Shown here piece after piece: positions 16,601 to 24,179 of a DNA stretch of 64,000 bases (the first letter of the stretch is position 1; each line of letters begins with the position of its first letter). The notes under the pieces are model-generated. The model had not been told where the DNA came from. It worked only from the letters and a program-made list of their open reading frames with translations, and did not search any database. The translations under genes were made by a program, and so were the position numbers. This DNA comes from Dysgonomonas sp. UBA7710. GTDB taxonomy: Bacteria; Bacteroidota; Bacteroidia; Bacteroidales; Dysgonomonadaceae. Where the stretch lies: the NCBI RefSeq assembly GCF_002482385.1, contig NZ_DLFW01000018.1, positions 57,741 to 121,740 on the forward strand, read 5' to 3'.

Positions 16601-17669
16601 CCTCACAGAAGCGGCTGATTACTTTGCCCGTACTCAGGGAAGGTATATAGGTGGGACTATAGTATTCGAATACTTTGGTTTGTTGCGGCAGGTAATTTAC
16701 TCCACCCAGATAAGTGGAAATCCAGAAGCCGCCTTCGACATCCTTTAATATACTGTAGATAGACTGGTCGCTTAGGCTGCGAAGGTCCAGAGGATTGTCG
16801 ATGCGTATAAATTCATTATGCTGTATATTGAATATATACAAACCATTATCCGAGCCGACAAGAAGCTCCCATTCCGAAAACTGGGAAATAGCCCTTATGG
16901 TTCCTATATTCTGGTCGCTGCTATAATAAGATATATGCTTTGTATTACTATTCAGCACTCCCAGGTTATTTGTCCCCACACTGAACCAGACCTTGTCGCC
17001 AATGGTTTGTATACAGCTGATTTTCAGGTTGCCTAAATCCTTTTTGTCCGGTAATAACGCTAATGATTCTATATATTTACCGTCTTTATCATAACATATC
17101 AATCCTTCCTGCAATGAAGAAGAATAGATACGGGAAGAGCTATCTTCGCATATATCCCATGTAAATGAAGTATGTTGGCTATTTTGGCTTAGAGTATCCG
17201 TTTCGGGGTTGTAAATGAAAAGGCCCTGTCCAAGGGTAGCTATCCAGATAAGTCCTTTGCTTGTTTTTATGATTTTCCTGACCTCTCCGCTGATAGAAAC
17301 ACCATATTGTGTCTTTTTGTCGAAATGCCTGAATCTGTCTCCTTTTCTGTCATACACATACATACCGCTACTTGTGCCTATCCAGATATCCCTGTTTTTA
17401 TCTTCGAATAATGCCTGTACCGAATTGTTGCCTAATGAAAAGCTGTCCTGTATGTCATTTCTGTAGACTTTAAATTTTCTGCCGTCGAACCGGTTAAGTC
17501 CGTCACTTGTCCCGAACCACATAAAACCATAGCTGTCTTGCAATATGCACCATGATGAATTGTGAGACAGTCCGTCCTCTACCTGATACTTTTTGAAAAA
17601 GAACTGCTGTGCAGGCAGTGTACCAGGTAAAAGGCATATCGACAGGAGAAATATCCAAAGTTTATTCAT
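13692..17669 (-). CDS. Hybrid two-component system sensor/regulator HTCS1
   Basis: The open frame begins at a GTG (17699) overlapping the preceding stop. The ATG at 17667-17669 (MNKLWIFLLSICLLPGTLPAQ) gives a proper signal peptide and is chosen (1325 residues). The order is: periplasmic two-propeller sensor with repeated WFGTSDGLNRFDG-type Reg_prop blades (about 25-690); Y_Y_Y domain (about 700-765); one membrane helix (VPAYIFYSLCIIASLFLIV); HisKA with HEIRTPL; HATPase with DDGPGIG; receiver with SDVMMPEMDGF and LLTAK; and a C-terminal AraC helix-turn-helix. Such proteins sense oligosaccharides in the periplasm and activate a polysaccharide locus. It follows a GH43-like lipoprotein gene directly, and the ligand is likely an arabinose-containing glycan by context only. 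Confidence 0.92.
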   Translation of the reverse strand: MNKLWIFLLSICLLPGTLPAQQFFFKKYQVEDGLSHNSSWCILQDSYGFMWFGTSDGLNRFDGRKFKVYRNDIQDSFSLGNNSVQALFEDKNRDIWIGTSSGMYVYDRKGDRFRHFDKKTQYGVSISGEVRKIIKTSKGLIWIATLGQGLFIYNPETDTLSQNSQHTSFTWDICEDSSSRIYSSSLQEGLICYDKDGKYIESLALLPDKKDLGNLKISCIQTIGDKVWFSVGTNNLGVLNSNTKHISYYSSDQNIGTIRAISQFSEWELLVGSDNGLYIFNIQHNEFIRIDNPLDLRSLSDQSIYSILKDVEGGFWISTYLGGVNYLPQQTKVFEYYSPTYIPSLSTGKVISRFCEDKDRNIWVGAQDGLKFLNHRTQHLETHIMPGKIQKLDVRSLLLDDENLWIGTYAEGLKVYNPETKKMTEYYHARESSVTICSNDVLSLYKDSRNDIYIGTSWGLCRYDRTKDNFETLNFVGTMTSVSDILEDNENQLWIATSNSGAFRYNPQNNQWKHYTHDEKISNSITSNAIITLFKDTGGRIWFGTNGGGLCYFNAGTGSFTDFDPHNQTLPNNVIYSMEEDNQGDFWISSNAGLLRVNPQNKAIRKLFTQEDGLQSNQFNYKASLKASTGKLYFGGINGFNAFYPNEFKENNYIPPVYIVDIRLYNTDESKSKELLNLSEPIYMAKQIALPYDNNSIVLEFGALSYEEPNRNRYMYMLEGFDKDWVNSENSNIASYTNLPPGQYTFKVKGANNDNKWNEQGASIKVRILPPWWRSVPAYIFYSLCIIASLFLIVRYFITRSDRKLSRQMEEYRIEKEKEVYQSKISFFINLIHEIRTPLSLIKLPLDKLTEKRQEDAKSSNYLTVINKNVNYLLDIVNQLLDFQKIENQNIQLTLKEENINSLLQEIYTQFTHSAELKDIKLSISLPENEIFALVDREKITKIVVNLLGNAIKFTKLKIELRLESFDDHFEISVTDDGPGIGDEEKAKVFDAFYQSETKSNTSTGTGIGLAFSKILTENHKGNLSLIDNAWGGASFILSIPILYNEETLGETAQTGEILESPEILDTATNTPVSFKDFSVLLVEDNIELLDMVADSLAPFFSVLKSGNGKEALKILSENSIDLIVSDVMMPEMDGFELCRTIKSDINYSHIPVVLLTAKVTLDAKIEGMEYGADVYLEKPFSIKQLHKQIENLLKLRLSLQKRITTSPASSAIDMAMPKKDKEFIEKLHAEIEKHITEPDFSIDTIAETMFMSRSSFYRKMKGVTGLSPNDYLKTFRLNKAAELLREGELPISEICEKVAFSSSSYFAKCFKAQFGVLPKDYPGN

Positions 17670-17695
17670 TATGTTTCTTGATGGGGTAGAGTATC

Positions 17696-18814
17696 TCACT
17701 TTGTTCCGGATGGTTTTTTTATTTTTTCTATTTCAGATAATGCTTCTCCTAAGACCGGAAAACCATCATCCCCCCATTCCATCTTTTGCAACCGGGGCGA
17801 ACGTGTATCCATATCCCCGGAAGGGAGGGAACCATAAGGTTCTTTATCGATGGCCCGCGCCTGATAAAGAAAATATATTTCCTGTTGGTCAGGAGATGGT
17901 ATAAAACAAGGGCTACCCGTGCCAAATACCTGGTTTTCGGGATTCTGGACGAAAACAGGCTTTTCCGATTTTGTCCATGACGAGGGATTTAGCAAGTCGC
18001 TATTTGCATCGGCGTATAACATGCCTACTGAATAATATGGTGTCCATGTACCGCTGGCCGAATAATAGATAAGAACTTTATCTTTATTTTTTGTGTGGAA
18101 ATAGTGCGGATCTTCATTTACATAGATCGGATAGCCGGTTTTACTCCCGTCAGGGTTTATCCATTGCCGTTCCCATTCATATTCAGGTTTGGAGATCAGT
18201 ATTCTGTCCGAAGCCAATGTCCACGGATTCTCCATCCGGGCAATGTAAATACATTGGGTTTCCGCCTCTATCCTTCGCTTTTGCCAGCCGGACCAAATCA
18301 TATACAGGCCACCATTATGAGAGAATACACTGGGAAGAATAGCCCAATTGTTATCCTTATCCGTTTTTACACGACCTTTCATTATAAACTCACCATCAAA
18401 AGGATTCTCCGATGTGTTTTCAATGACATAAATCTGGTGATTGTCCGTATTTCCGTCATCCGCAGCAAAATAGATATACCACTTATTATCTATGCGATGC
18501 AGTTCCGGCCCCCAGATATGAAATGAATTATTCTTATCTTTGGGTATCCAGACTTCTTTGCTTGGTGCATTTTTTAAGTCGGTAATCTCTTGTGTCTGCC
18601 ATAGTATGATCTTATCATCGCTATCCTGGAGGTAATAATAGTTGCCATTATGATATGTGGCCCATGGACGTGCCCCTGTCTGTAATAATGGGTTGGTATA
18701 TGTTTCGGTGGGGGTGTCGCCGGATTGTTCTGTACTTGCTTCTTTCTTCTTACATGAAGATATTAAGGAGAGTAATACAAGGAGGATGGCCGAAAGCTTC
18801 AATATCAGGTTCAT
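17696..18814 (-). CDS. GH43-fold lipoprotein with altered catalytic site (possible pseudoenzyme)
   Basis: From the ATG at 18812-18814 the protein has 372 residues, with a lipoprotein signal (SLISSC, Cys21). The five-bladed GH43 fold is clear (HIWGPELHRIDNKWYIYFAADDG, WSGW, ISKPEYEWE, YSASGTW). The catalytic residues are not intact. The usual A-D-P general base is Arg49 in GARPW. The pKa-modulating Asp of the I-D-[GP]-[TS]-V-F motif is Leu160 in AILPSVF. The metal-site GPGH is GTGS (Ser301). Only the acid Glu234 (VNEDPHYF) remains. The reading frame is intact and in front of HTCS1, with the HTCS1 coding region starting within 30 bases. It may bind arabinan fragments for sensing or capture rather than cleave them; that is inference. 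Confidence 0.85.
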   Translation of the reverse strand: MNLILKLSAILLVLLSLISSCKKKEASTEQSGDTPTETYTNPLLQTGARPWATYHNGNYYYLQDSDDKIILWQTQEITDLKNAPSKEVWIPKDKNNSFHIWGPELHRIDNKWYIYFAADDGNTDNHQIYVIENTSENPFDGEFIMKGRVKTDKDNNWAILPSVFSHNGGLYMIWSGWQKRRIEAETQCIYIARMENPWTLASDRILISKPEYEWERQWINPDGSKTGYPIYVNEDPHYFHTKNKDKVLIYYSASGTWTPYYSVGMLYADANSDLLNPSSWTKSEKPVFVQNPENQVFGTGSPCFIPSPDQQEIYFLYQARAIDKEPYGSLPSGDMDTRSPRLQKMEWGDDGFPVLGEALSEIEKIKKPSGTK

Positions 18815-19039
18815 GATGATAATATGCATTAAACAAATATACTTGGACTAAGCAATAAGTATTTTTTAGAAAACAGGCTTAAAGTTAAACTTTTTTGCTG
18901 GATAAACCTGATTGTGAAATGAGTTCAAGAGAGTTTTCTCCTAATTTTTTCGGGTTGTGATCCGATTCTCTGCTATAAATTAAATTATTTAAAATATTGC
19001 AAAAAGAAAAAATATGCTATATTTGCTGGTTGAAAAATA

Positions 19040-19058
19040 AAACGTATTTAGTACACTT
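19040..19058 (+). promoter_or_regulatory. AraR-like operator before araR (imperfect)
   Basis: AAACGT-N7-ACACTT, where the right half is perfect and the centre (ATTTAGT) is almost that of the operator at 58442-58460 (ATTTGGT). It lies 20 bases before a TATATTTG -7 box (19078-19085), so binding would block the araR promoter and suggests autoregulation. Confidence 0.55.
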
Positions 19059-19077
19059 AATAAACTGAAATTATGCG

Positions 19078-19085
19078 TATATTTG
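19078..19085 (+). promoter_or_regulatory. Candidate -7 box of araR
   Basis: TATATTTG matches the Bacteroidota -7 consensus, 20 bases before the araR ATG, and lies in a small palindrome (ATTATGC...GCATAAT). A second TATATTTG lies at about 19019-19026. Confidence 0.5.
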
Positions 19086-19105
19086 CATAATATAAAAACA
19101 CATAC

Positions 19106-19798
19106 ATGACTCCATTATTTTATAGAGAACAGGAAAAATTTTATGTTTCAGTCGATTGTATAATCCTCGGCTTTAAGGATGGTAAACTATATTTGCTTAT
19201 TTCAAAGCGTAAATTTGAGCCGCAGGAAGGACAGGATACATTAATGGGAGGGTTCTTACGGTCCGATGAAAGTCTGTCGGAAACAGTATCCCGCGTGGTT
19301 TTTGAATATACAGGTATACAAGATGTATATATGGAACAGGTGGGTACCTATGGAGAAATCGGCCGTGACGAGGGAGAGCGGGTTGTGTCAATCGCCTATT
19401 ATGCGTTGATAGACCTGGAGATGTTCGACGAAAGTGTATGTGAGATTCACAATGCAAGGTGGGAAGAGGTAGAAAAGGTTGGAAAACTCGTATTTGACCA
19501 TAACCAGATGTTGCGTGATACTATAGAAATATTGAGGAAAAAAACGGCAACGCAGCCTATTGGTTTTAACTTGTTGCCCGAAAAATTTACTTTGCCGCAA
19601 TTGCAGGCGCTTTACGAAGCTATTTATCAGACTACGTTGGATAAACGTAATTTCCGAAAAAAAATACTGGAGATGGAAATCCTCGAAAAGCAGGATGATA
19701 AAGATAAATCGAGTTCGAAGAGAGGAGCCTTTTATTATACTTTTAATAAAGAGAAGTACGATCAGTTGCTCCAAAAAGGATATTACTTTTCATTGTAA
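19106..19798 (+). CDS. araR: AraR-type Nudix-fold transcriptional regulator of arabinose use
   Basis: The 230-residue protein has an N-terminal Nudix domain (about 10-140) and a C-terminal winged helix (about 150-230, LPEKFTLPQLQALYEAIY, DKRNFRKKILEM). This is the NrtR-family layout. The Nudix box is degenerate: in GGFLRSDESLSETVSRVVFEYTG the REUxEE core is replaced by RVVFEY, so hydrolase activity is unlikely. That fits the AraR branch described in gut Bacteroidetes, which uses the Nudix pocket to bind L-arabinose and releases DNA when it does. The position directly before araDAB and the presence of AraR-like operators at four promoters in this window support the assignment. It has its own terminator before araD. 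Confidence 0.88.
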   Translation: MTPLFYREQEKFYVSVDCIILGFKDGKLYLLISKRKFEPQEGQDTLMGGFLRSDESLSETVSRVVFEYTGIQDVYMEQVGTYGEIGRDEGERVVSIAYYALIDLEMFDESVCEIHNARWEEVEKVGKLVFDHNQMLRDTIEILRKKTATQPIGFNLLPEKFTLPQLQALYEAIYQTTLDKRNFRKKILEMEILEKQDDKDKSSSKRGAFYYTFNKEKYDQLLQKGYYFSL

Positions 19799-19826
19799 AA
19801 ATAAAATAGTATTTAAACAAGGACTT

Positions 19827-19855
19827 AAAAGAGAGTATTTTACTCTCTTTTTTTA
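19827..19855 (+). terminator. Terminator of araR
   Basis: The perfect 11-bp stem AAAAGAGAGTA/TACTCTCTTTT (19827-19837 with 19841-19851) is followed by a T run. Confidence 0.9.
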
Positions 19856-19859
19856 TTAA

Positions 19860-19937
19860 ATATGTTTTACAACATATGATAAATAAGTGTGCATTTGAAC
19901 ACTTATTGCTAATATTGCAAGTGTAAACGCTACACTT
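19860..19937 (+). promoter_or_regulatory. Triple-palindrome AraR operator module before araD
   Basis: Three palindromes occur in a row: ATATGTT-N4-AACATAT (19860-19877); AATAAGTGT-N8-ACACTTATT (19882-19907); and AAGTGT-N7-ACACTT (19919-19937). The same order, spacing and much of the sequence recur at 58385-58460. A -7-like TAATATTG (19910-19917) lies between the second and third sites, so bound repressor would cover the promoter. The araD ATG is 46 bases downstream. Confidence 0.8.
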
Positions 19938-19982
19938 ATTAAAAAAGAACCTTATAATAGTAATTGAACCATATATACCATT

Positions 19983-20666
19983 ATGTTGGAATCACTTAAA
20001 AAAGAAGTATTTGACGCTAATCTCGATCTAGTAAAACACGGATTGGTAATTTTCACTTGGGGAAATGTCAGTGCAATCGACCGCGAAAAGGGATTGGTTG
20101 TGATTAAGCCATCAGGTGTATCATACGATACAATGAAGGTTGAAGACATGGTTATTCTCGATTTGGACGGGAATATTCTGGACGGTAAGCTAAAACCATC
20201 ATCGGATACCGCTACCCATCTTGTATTATACAAAGCTTTTCCAAATATCGGAGGCATAGTACATACTCATTCCACATATGCTACATCGTGGGCCCAGGCG
20301 GGATGTGATATTCCTAACATTGGTACTACCCATGCCGACTACTTCAAAGATGAAATTCCGTGTACACGGCAAATGACAAAAGCTGAAGTTGAAGGCAAGT
20401 ATGAACTTGAAACCGGAAATGTGATTGTGGAGCGTTTTGCAGAACTGAATGCCGATTACACACCGGGAGTGTTGGTGAATAATCACGGCCCTTTCTCTTG
20501 GGGTAAGGATGCTCATAATGCCGTTCATAATGCTGTGGTACTGGAGCAGGTGGCAAAAATGGCATATATAGCCTATTCGATTAATCCTCAGCTAAAAATG
20601 AATGAGGAACTTATTAAAAAGCACTTTTTCAGAAAACATGGTCCGGGTGCATATTACGGACAGTAA
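19983..20666 (+). CDS. araD: L-ribulose-5-phosphate 4-epimerase
   Basis: The 227-residue class II aldolase-fold enzyme converts L-ribulose-5-phosphate to D-xylulose-5-phosphate, the last step of cytoplasmic L-arabinose breakdown. Visible motifs are FTWGNVSAIDR (substrate phosphate site), KPSGVSYD, the zinc ligands in GGIVHTHSTYATSWAQ (two His) and the third His in VNNHGPFSWG, with the acid THADYF. Length matches E. coli AraD (231). First gene of the araD-araA-araB-symporter run, directly after the AraR operator module. Confidence 0.95.
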   Translation: MLESLKKEVFDANLDLVKHGLVIFTWGNVSAIDREKGLVVIKPSGVSYDTMKVEDMVILDLDGNILDGKLKPSSDTATHLVLYKAFPNIGGIVHTHSTYATSWAQAGCDIPNIGTTHADYFKDEIPCTRQMTKAEVEGKYELETGNVIVERFAELNADYTPGVLVNNHGPFSWGKDAHNAVHNAVVLEQVAKMAYIAYSINPQLKMNEELIKKHFFRKHGPGAYYGQ

Positions 20667-20733
20667 GAGTCAGTTAACAGCTAACAGTAAATACTTATAA
20701 CTCATAATTTATAACTCATAATTTATTAATATC

Positions 20734-22236
20734 ATGGATTTCAAAGGTTTAGAAGTCTGGTTTGTAACCGGCGCACAATTGTTATATGGTGGAGATGCAG
20801 TAGTTGCAGTAGACTCCCATTCTACACAAATGGTAAAGGCTCTGAATGATTCAGGTAAACTTCCTGTAAAGATTGTTTACAAAGGTACGGCCAATTCTTC
20901 TCCGGAAGTTGAGAAAGTATTCAAAGAAGCAAATAACGATACAAAATGTGTCGGTGTTATCACTTGGATGCATACGTTCTCGCCTGCTAAAATGTGGATT
21001 AAAGGGCTTCAGAATCTGAGAAAACCATTGATGCACCTTCATACACAGTTCAATAAAGAAATTCCTTGGAATGAAATAGATATGGACTTTATGAACCTGA
21101 ACCAGTCGGCTCATGGAGACCGTGAATTCGGACATATGGTTAGCCGTATGCGCAAAAACCGCAAAGTGGTTGTAGGTCACTGGAGCGAAGAAGGCGTTCA
21201 GGCTAAGATAGCAAACTGGATGCGTGTTTGCGCAGGATGGGCAGATTCTCAGGATATGCTTATCATCCGCTTTGGAGACAATATGAACAATGTTGCTGTA
21301 ACAGACGGAGATAAGGTAGAAGCTGAAATGCGTCTGGGTTATCACGTAGACAATGCTCCGATTGCGACTTTGGTTCCATATGTAGAAGCGGTTACAGATG
21401 CTGAAATAGATGCGTTGATTACCGAATACGAAAAGATATATGACTTTGCTGCCGATTGTAAAAAAGGGGCCGAAAAACACCAGTTTGTGCGCGATGCGGC
21501 AGCTCAGGAAATAGGTCTTCGTCGTTTCCTTCAGGATAAAGGAGCTAAAGGATTTACGACCAGCTTCAACGAGCTGGCAGGCATGAAACAATTGATGGGA
21601 TTTGCTTCTCAGCGTCTTATGGCGGAAGGCTACGGATTCGGCGCCGAAGGAGACTGGAAGTCGGCTGCATTGGTTCGCACTATGTGGGTGATGGGACAGG
21701 GTCTGCCGGGCGGACAGTCATTCCTTGAAGATTACACATTGAATTTCGACGGTGAGAACAGCACTATTCTGCAATCTCACATGCTCGAGATTAATCCCGA
21801 TATAACAGGTACAAAACCACGTATCGAAGTTCATTTCTTAGGTATAGGCGATGCCCGCACTTGTGCCCGCCTGGTATTCCAGGCTCATAAGGGTGAAGGT
21901 GTAGCTGCGACAATCGTAGATATGGGAAATCGTTTCCGTATGATTGTAAATGAAGTGAAAGTGGTAGAACCTAAACCGCTGCCAAAATTACCAGTGGCCT
22001 GTGCATTGTGGAAACCGATGCCTAACCTCGAAGTGGGTGCAGGAGCATGGATTCTGGCCGGAGGTACTCACCATTCAAGTTTCTCATTCTCTGTAACTAC
22101 CGAGATGTTGGAAGACTATGCCGATATCGCAGGTATCGAACTGGTGACTATCGATGAAAATACAACTATAAACAACTTCAAGTTTGAGTTGAAAGTAAAT
22201 GAAGTGTACTACTTATTAAATAAATCGTTAAATTAA
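20734..22236 (+). CDS. araA: L-arabinose isomerase
   Basis: The 500-residue enzyme interconverts L-arabinose and L-ribulose. Its manganese-site residues are visible in AEGDWK (Glu), SHMLEINPDI (His) and GGTHHSSFS (His), with the first Glu in TSFNELAGMKQLMG. The N-terminus MDFKGLEVWFVTGAQLLYG is diagnostic of the family. It follows araD by 67 bases, a gap holding an AT-rich tandem repeat (ATAACTCATAATTT twice). An intrinsic terminator lies immediately after its stop. Confidence 0.97.
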   Translation: MDFKGLEVWFVTGAQLLYGGDAVVAVDSHSTQMVKALNDSGKLPVKIVYKGTANSSPEVEKVFKEANNDTKCVGVITWMHTFSPAKMWIKGLQNLRKPLMHLHTQFNKEIPWNEIDMDFMNLNQSAHGDREFGHMVSRMRKNRKVVVGHWSEEGVQAKIANWMRVCAGWADSQDMLIIRFGDNMNNVAVTDGDKVEAEMRLGYHVDNAPIATLVPYVEAVTDAEIDALITEYEKIYDFAADCKKGAEKHQFVRDAAAQEIGLRRFLQDKGAKGFTTSFNELAGMKQLMGFASQRLMAEGYGFGAEGDWKSAALVRTMWVMGQGLPGGQSFLEDYTLNFDGENSTILQSHMLEINPDITGTKPRIEVHFLGIGDARTCARLVFQAHKGEGVAATIVDMGNRFRMIVNEVKVVEPKPLPKLPVACALWKPMPNLEVGAGAWILAGGTHHSSFSFSVTTEMLEDYADIAGIELVTIDENTTINNFKFELKVNEVYYLLNKSLN

Positions 22237-22243
22237 GGTTCTG

Positions 22244-22286
22244 GGGTACCGTGAGTAGTGATTATTCTCGGTACCCTATTTTTTAG
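22244..22286 (+). terminator. Terminator between araA and araB
   Basis: The stem GGGTACCG/CGGTACCC (22244-22251 with 22269-22276) is followed by TATTTTTTAG. It should reduce read-through from araDA into araB. Confidence 0.75.
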
Positions 22287-22395
22287 TCCCCTGTCCCCCG
22301 GAGGGGGAGTCAAGAAAAGGGGAAAAATAACAAGAGAAAAAATTAAACTATAGCCTATCCGGCTTCCCCCTTTGGGGGATTGAGGGGGCCTAAAC
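22287..22395. repeat. C/G-run intergenic repeat before araB
   Basis: The segment contains GTCCCCCGGAGGGGGA and GGCTTCCCCCTTTGGGGGA followed by GAGGGGG, C5/G5 runs able to form a hairpin or a G-rich structure. Related but weaker sequence lies directly before the GH51 gene at 61191 (CCTCCCGTTTGGGGAGG, then GGGAGGG) and inside copies B, C and D of the mosaic repeat. Confidence 0.5.
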
Positions 22396-22405
22396 TAATA
22401 TAAAT

Positions 22406-24073
22406 ATGAAATATACAATCGGACTTGATTATGGCTCGGATTCCTGTCGGGCAGTAATCATCGAAGCTCAATCCGGAAAAGAAATAGCTTCGTCTGTAAA
22501 ATATTATAAGAGATGGATGAAAGGTCTGTATTGCGACCCTCAGGCCAATCAATACAGGCAACATCCGCTCGACTACGTTGAGGCATTGGAAGAATCGGTG
22601 AAGGAAGCCTTGAGTAAATCACCTGCAGGAACCGCTGAAGCTGTTGTCGGCATGTCGTTCGATACTACCGGTTCCACTCCTGCCCTGATTGACAAAGACG
22701 GACAGATATTGTCATTGTGTCCCGAATTTGCAGAAAATCCGAATGCAATGTTCATCTTATGGAAAGACCACACTGCTATCAAAGAAGCGGCAAAAATCAA
22801 CGAAGTGGCTAAACGATGGCCTATCGATTATACAGCATATGAAGGCGGTATTTATTCCAGCGAATGGGTTTGGGCAAAAATCGCTCATGTACTGAAAGCT
22901 GATAAATCCATTGTAAACGATGCATACAGTTGGGTGGAACATTGCGACTGGATGCCTGCATTAATTACAGGGACTACAAAGCCTGCCGATATAGTAAGAG
23001 GCCGTTGTGCTGCCGGACATAAAGCCATGTGGCTGAAAGAATGGGACGGACTTCCTACCGAAGAATTTCTTGTGGAAGTGGCTCCTGAACTGAAAGGTTT
23101 CAGAGACAGACTGTTCCACGAAACATATACAAGTGATGTGAAAGTCGGTAACCTTACGCCGGAATGGGCTGAAAGATTAGGCCTGACAACAAATGTAGCG
23201 GTAGGTGTCGGGGCTTTCGACTGTCATATGGGTGCAGTAGGAGCGGAGATCGAGCCTAAAACGTTCGTCCGTGTCATCGGGACTTCTACTTGCGATATTA
23301 TGGTGGCTTCGTATGAAGATATGCATGGTAAACTTGTGCCGGGTATTTGCGGACAGGTAGACGGTTCTGTTATTCCGGGTATGATCGGCCTTGAAGCCGG
23401 ACAATCGGGTTTCGGAGATATCTACGCGTGGTTTAAGTCTGTGCTGGCATGGCCTTTGGAAAAGATACTGAAAGAATCTACATTGGTCGATCAGGCTACA
23501 AAAGATAAACTGATAGAAGAAGTTTTGGATAAGATGATCCCTGCTTTATCGAAAGAAGCGGAGAAAATACCTGTATCGGAAAGCTCGGTACTGGCTATCG
23601 ACTGGATGAACGGACGCCGCACACCTGATGCCAATCAATTAGTGAAAGGTACCATTACAGGGTTGAACCTTGCCAGTTCTGCGCCGCTTATATTTAAGGC
23701 ATTAGTAGAAGCTACAGCATTCGGTTCGAAAGCTATTGTAGACCGCTTTCTCGAAAATGGCATCGAAATAAACAGTGTGATCGGAATCGGTGGTATATCT
23801 TTGAAGTCGCCGCTTGTTATGCAGACTTTAGCTGATGTGCTGGGTATGCCTATTAAGGTGGCTAAATCGGAGCAGGCTTGCGCGTTCGGTGCCGCTATGT
23901 TCGCATCGGTAGCTGCTGGTATTCATCCTGATATTAAGGCCGCGCAAAAAGCAATGGGACAAGGTTTTGCTTTTGAATATAAACCTGATATGGCCAAGCA
24001 TGAGGTATATATGAAATTATATGCTAAATATCAGAAGCTGGGTAAATTCACAGAAACAGAATTATTTAACTAA
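22406..24073 (+). CDS. araB: L-ribulokinase
   Basis: The 555-residue FGGY-family kinase phosphorylates L-ribulose with ATP. Visible are the N-terminal phosphate loop (LDYGSDSCRAVII), the substrate segment SFDTTGSTPALID, the ATP-binding VIGTSTCDIMVA, and the C-terminal GIGGISLKSPLVMQTLADVL with the EQACAFGAAMFA motif. Length matches AraB of other bacteria. It lies 169 bases after araA, a gap filled by a terminator and a C/G-run repeat. Confidence 0.95.
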   Translation: MKYTIGLDYGSDSCRAVIIEAQSGKEIASSVKYYKRWMKGLYCDPQANQYRQHPLDYVEALEESVKEALSKSPAGTAEAVVGMSFDTTGSTPALIDKDGQILSLCPEFAENPNAMFILWKDHTAIKEAAKINEVAKRWPIDYTAYEGGIYSSEWVWAKIAHVLKADKSIVNDAYSWVEHCDWMPALITGTTKPADIVRGRCAAGHKAMWLKEWDGLPTEEFLVEVAPELKGFRDRLFHETYTSDVKVGNLTPEWAERLGLTTNVAVGVGAFDCHMGAVGAEIEPKTFVRVIGTSTCDIMVASYEDMHGKLVPGICGQVDGSVIPGMIGLEAGQSGFGDIYAWFKSVLAWPLEKILKESTLVDQATKDKLIEEVLDKMIPALSKEAEKIPVSESSVLAIDWMNGRRTPDANQLVKGTITGLNLASSAPLIFKALVEATAFGSKAIVDRFLENGIEINSVIGIGGISLKSPLVMQTLADVLGMPIKVAKSEQACAFGAAMFASVAAGIHPDIKAAQKAMGQGFAFEYKPDMAKHEVYMKLYAKYQKLGKFTETELFN

Positions 24074-24090
24074 ATGAAAAATGAAAAGTG

Positions 24091-24151
24091 AAAAGTGAAA
24101 AATTATGCGAAGCGACAATGATTGGGTCTTTATTTTTCATTTTTCACTTTT
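24091..24151. repeat. Inverted repeat between araB and the symporter gene
   Basis: AAAAGTGAAAAAT (24091-24103) is inverted at 24139-24151. It is part of an AGTGAAAA repeat type that also occurs near 12535-12580. It could form a long A/T stem between the two genes. Confidence 0.45.
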
Positions 24152-24179
24152 AGTTTTTCACTTCTAATTATAAAATACT

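Noticed and set aside
17670..17699. GTG start for HTCS1 overlapping the upstream stop codon
   Set aside because: The ATG ten codons later gives a normal signal peptide; the extra residues would spoil it. The overlap alone is not decisive.
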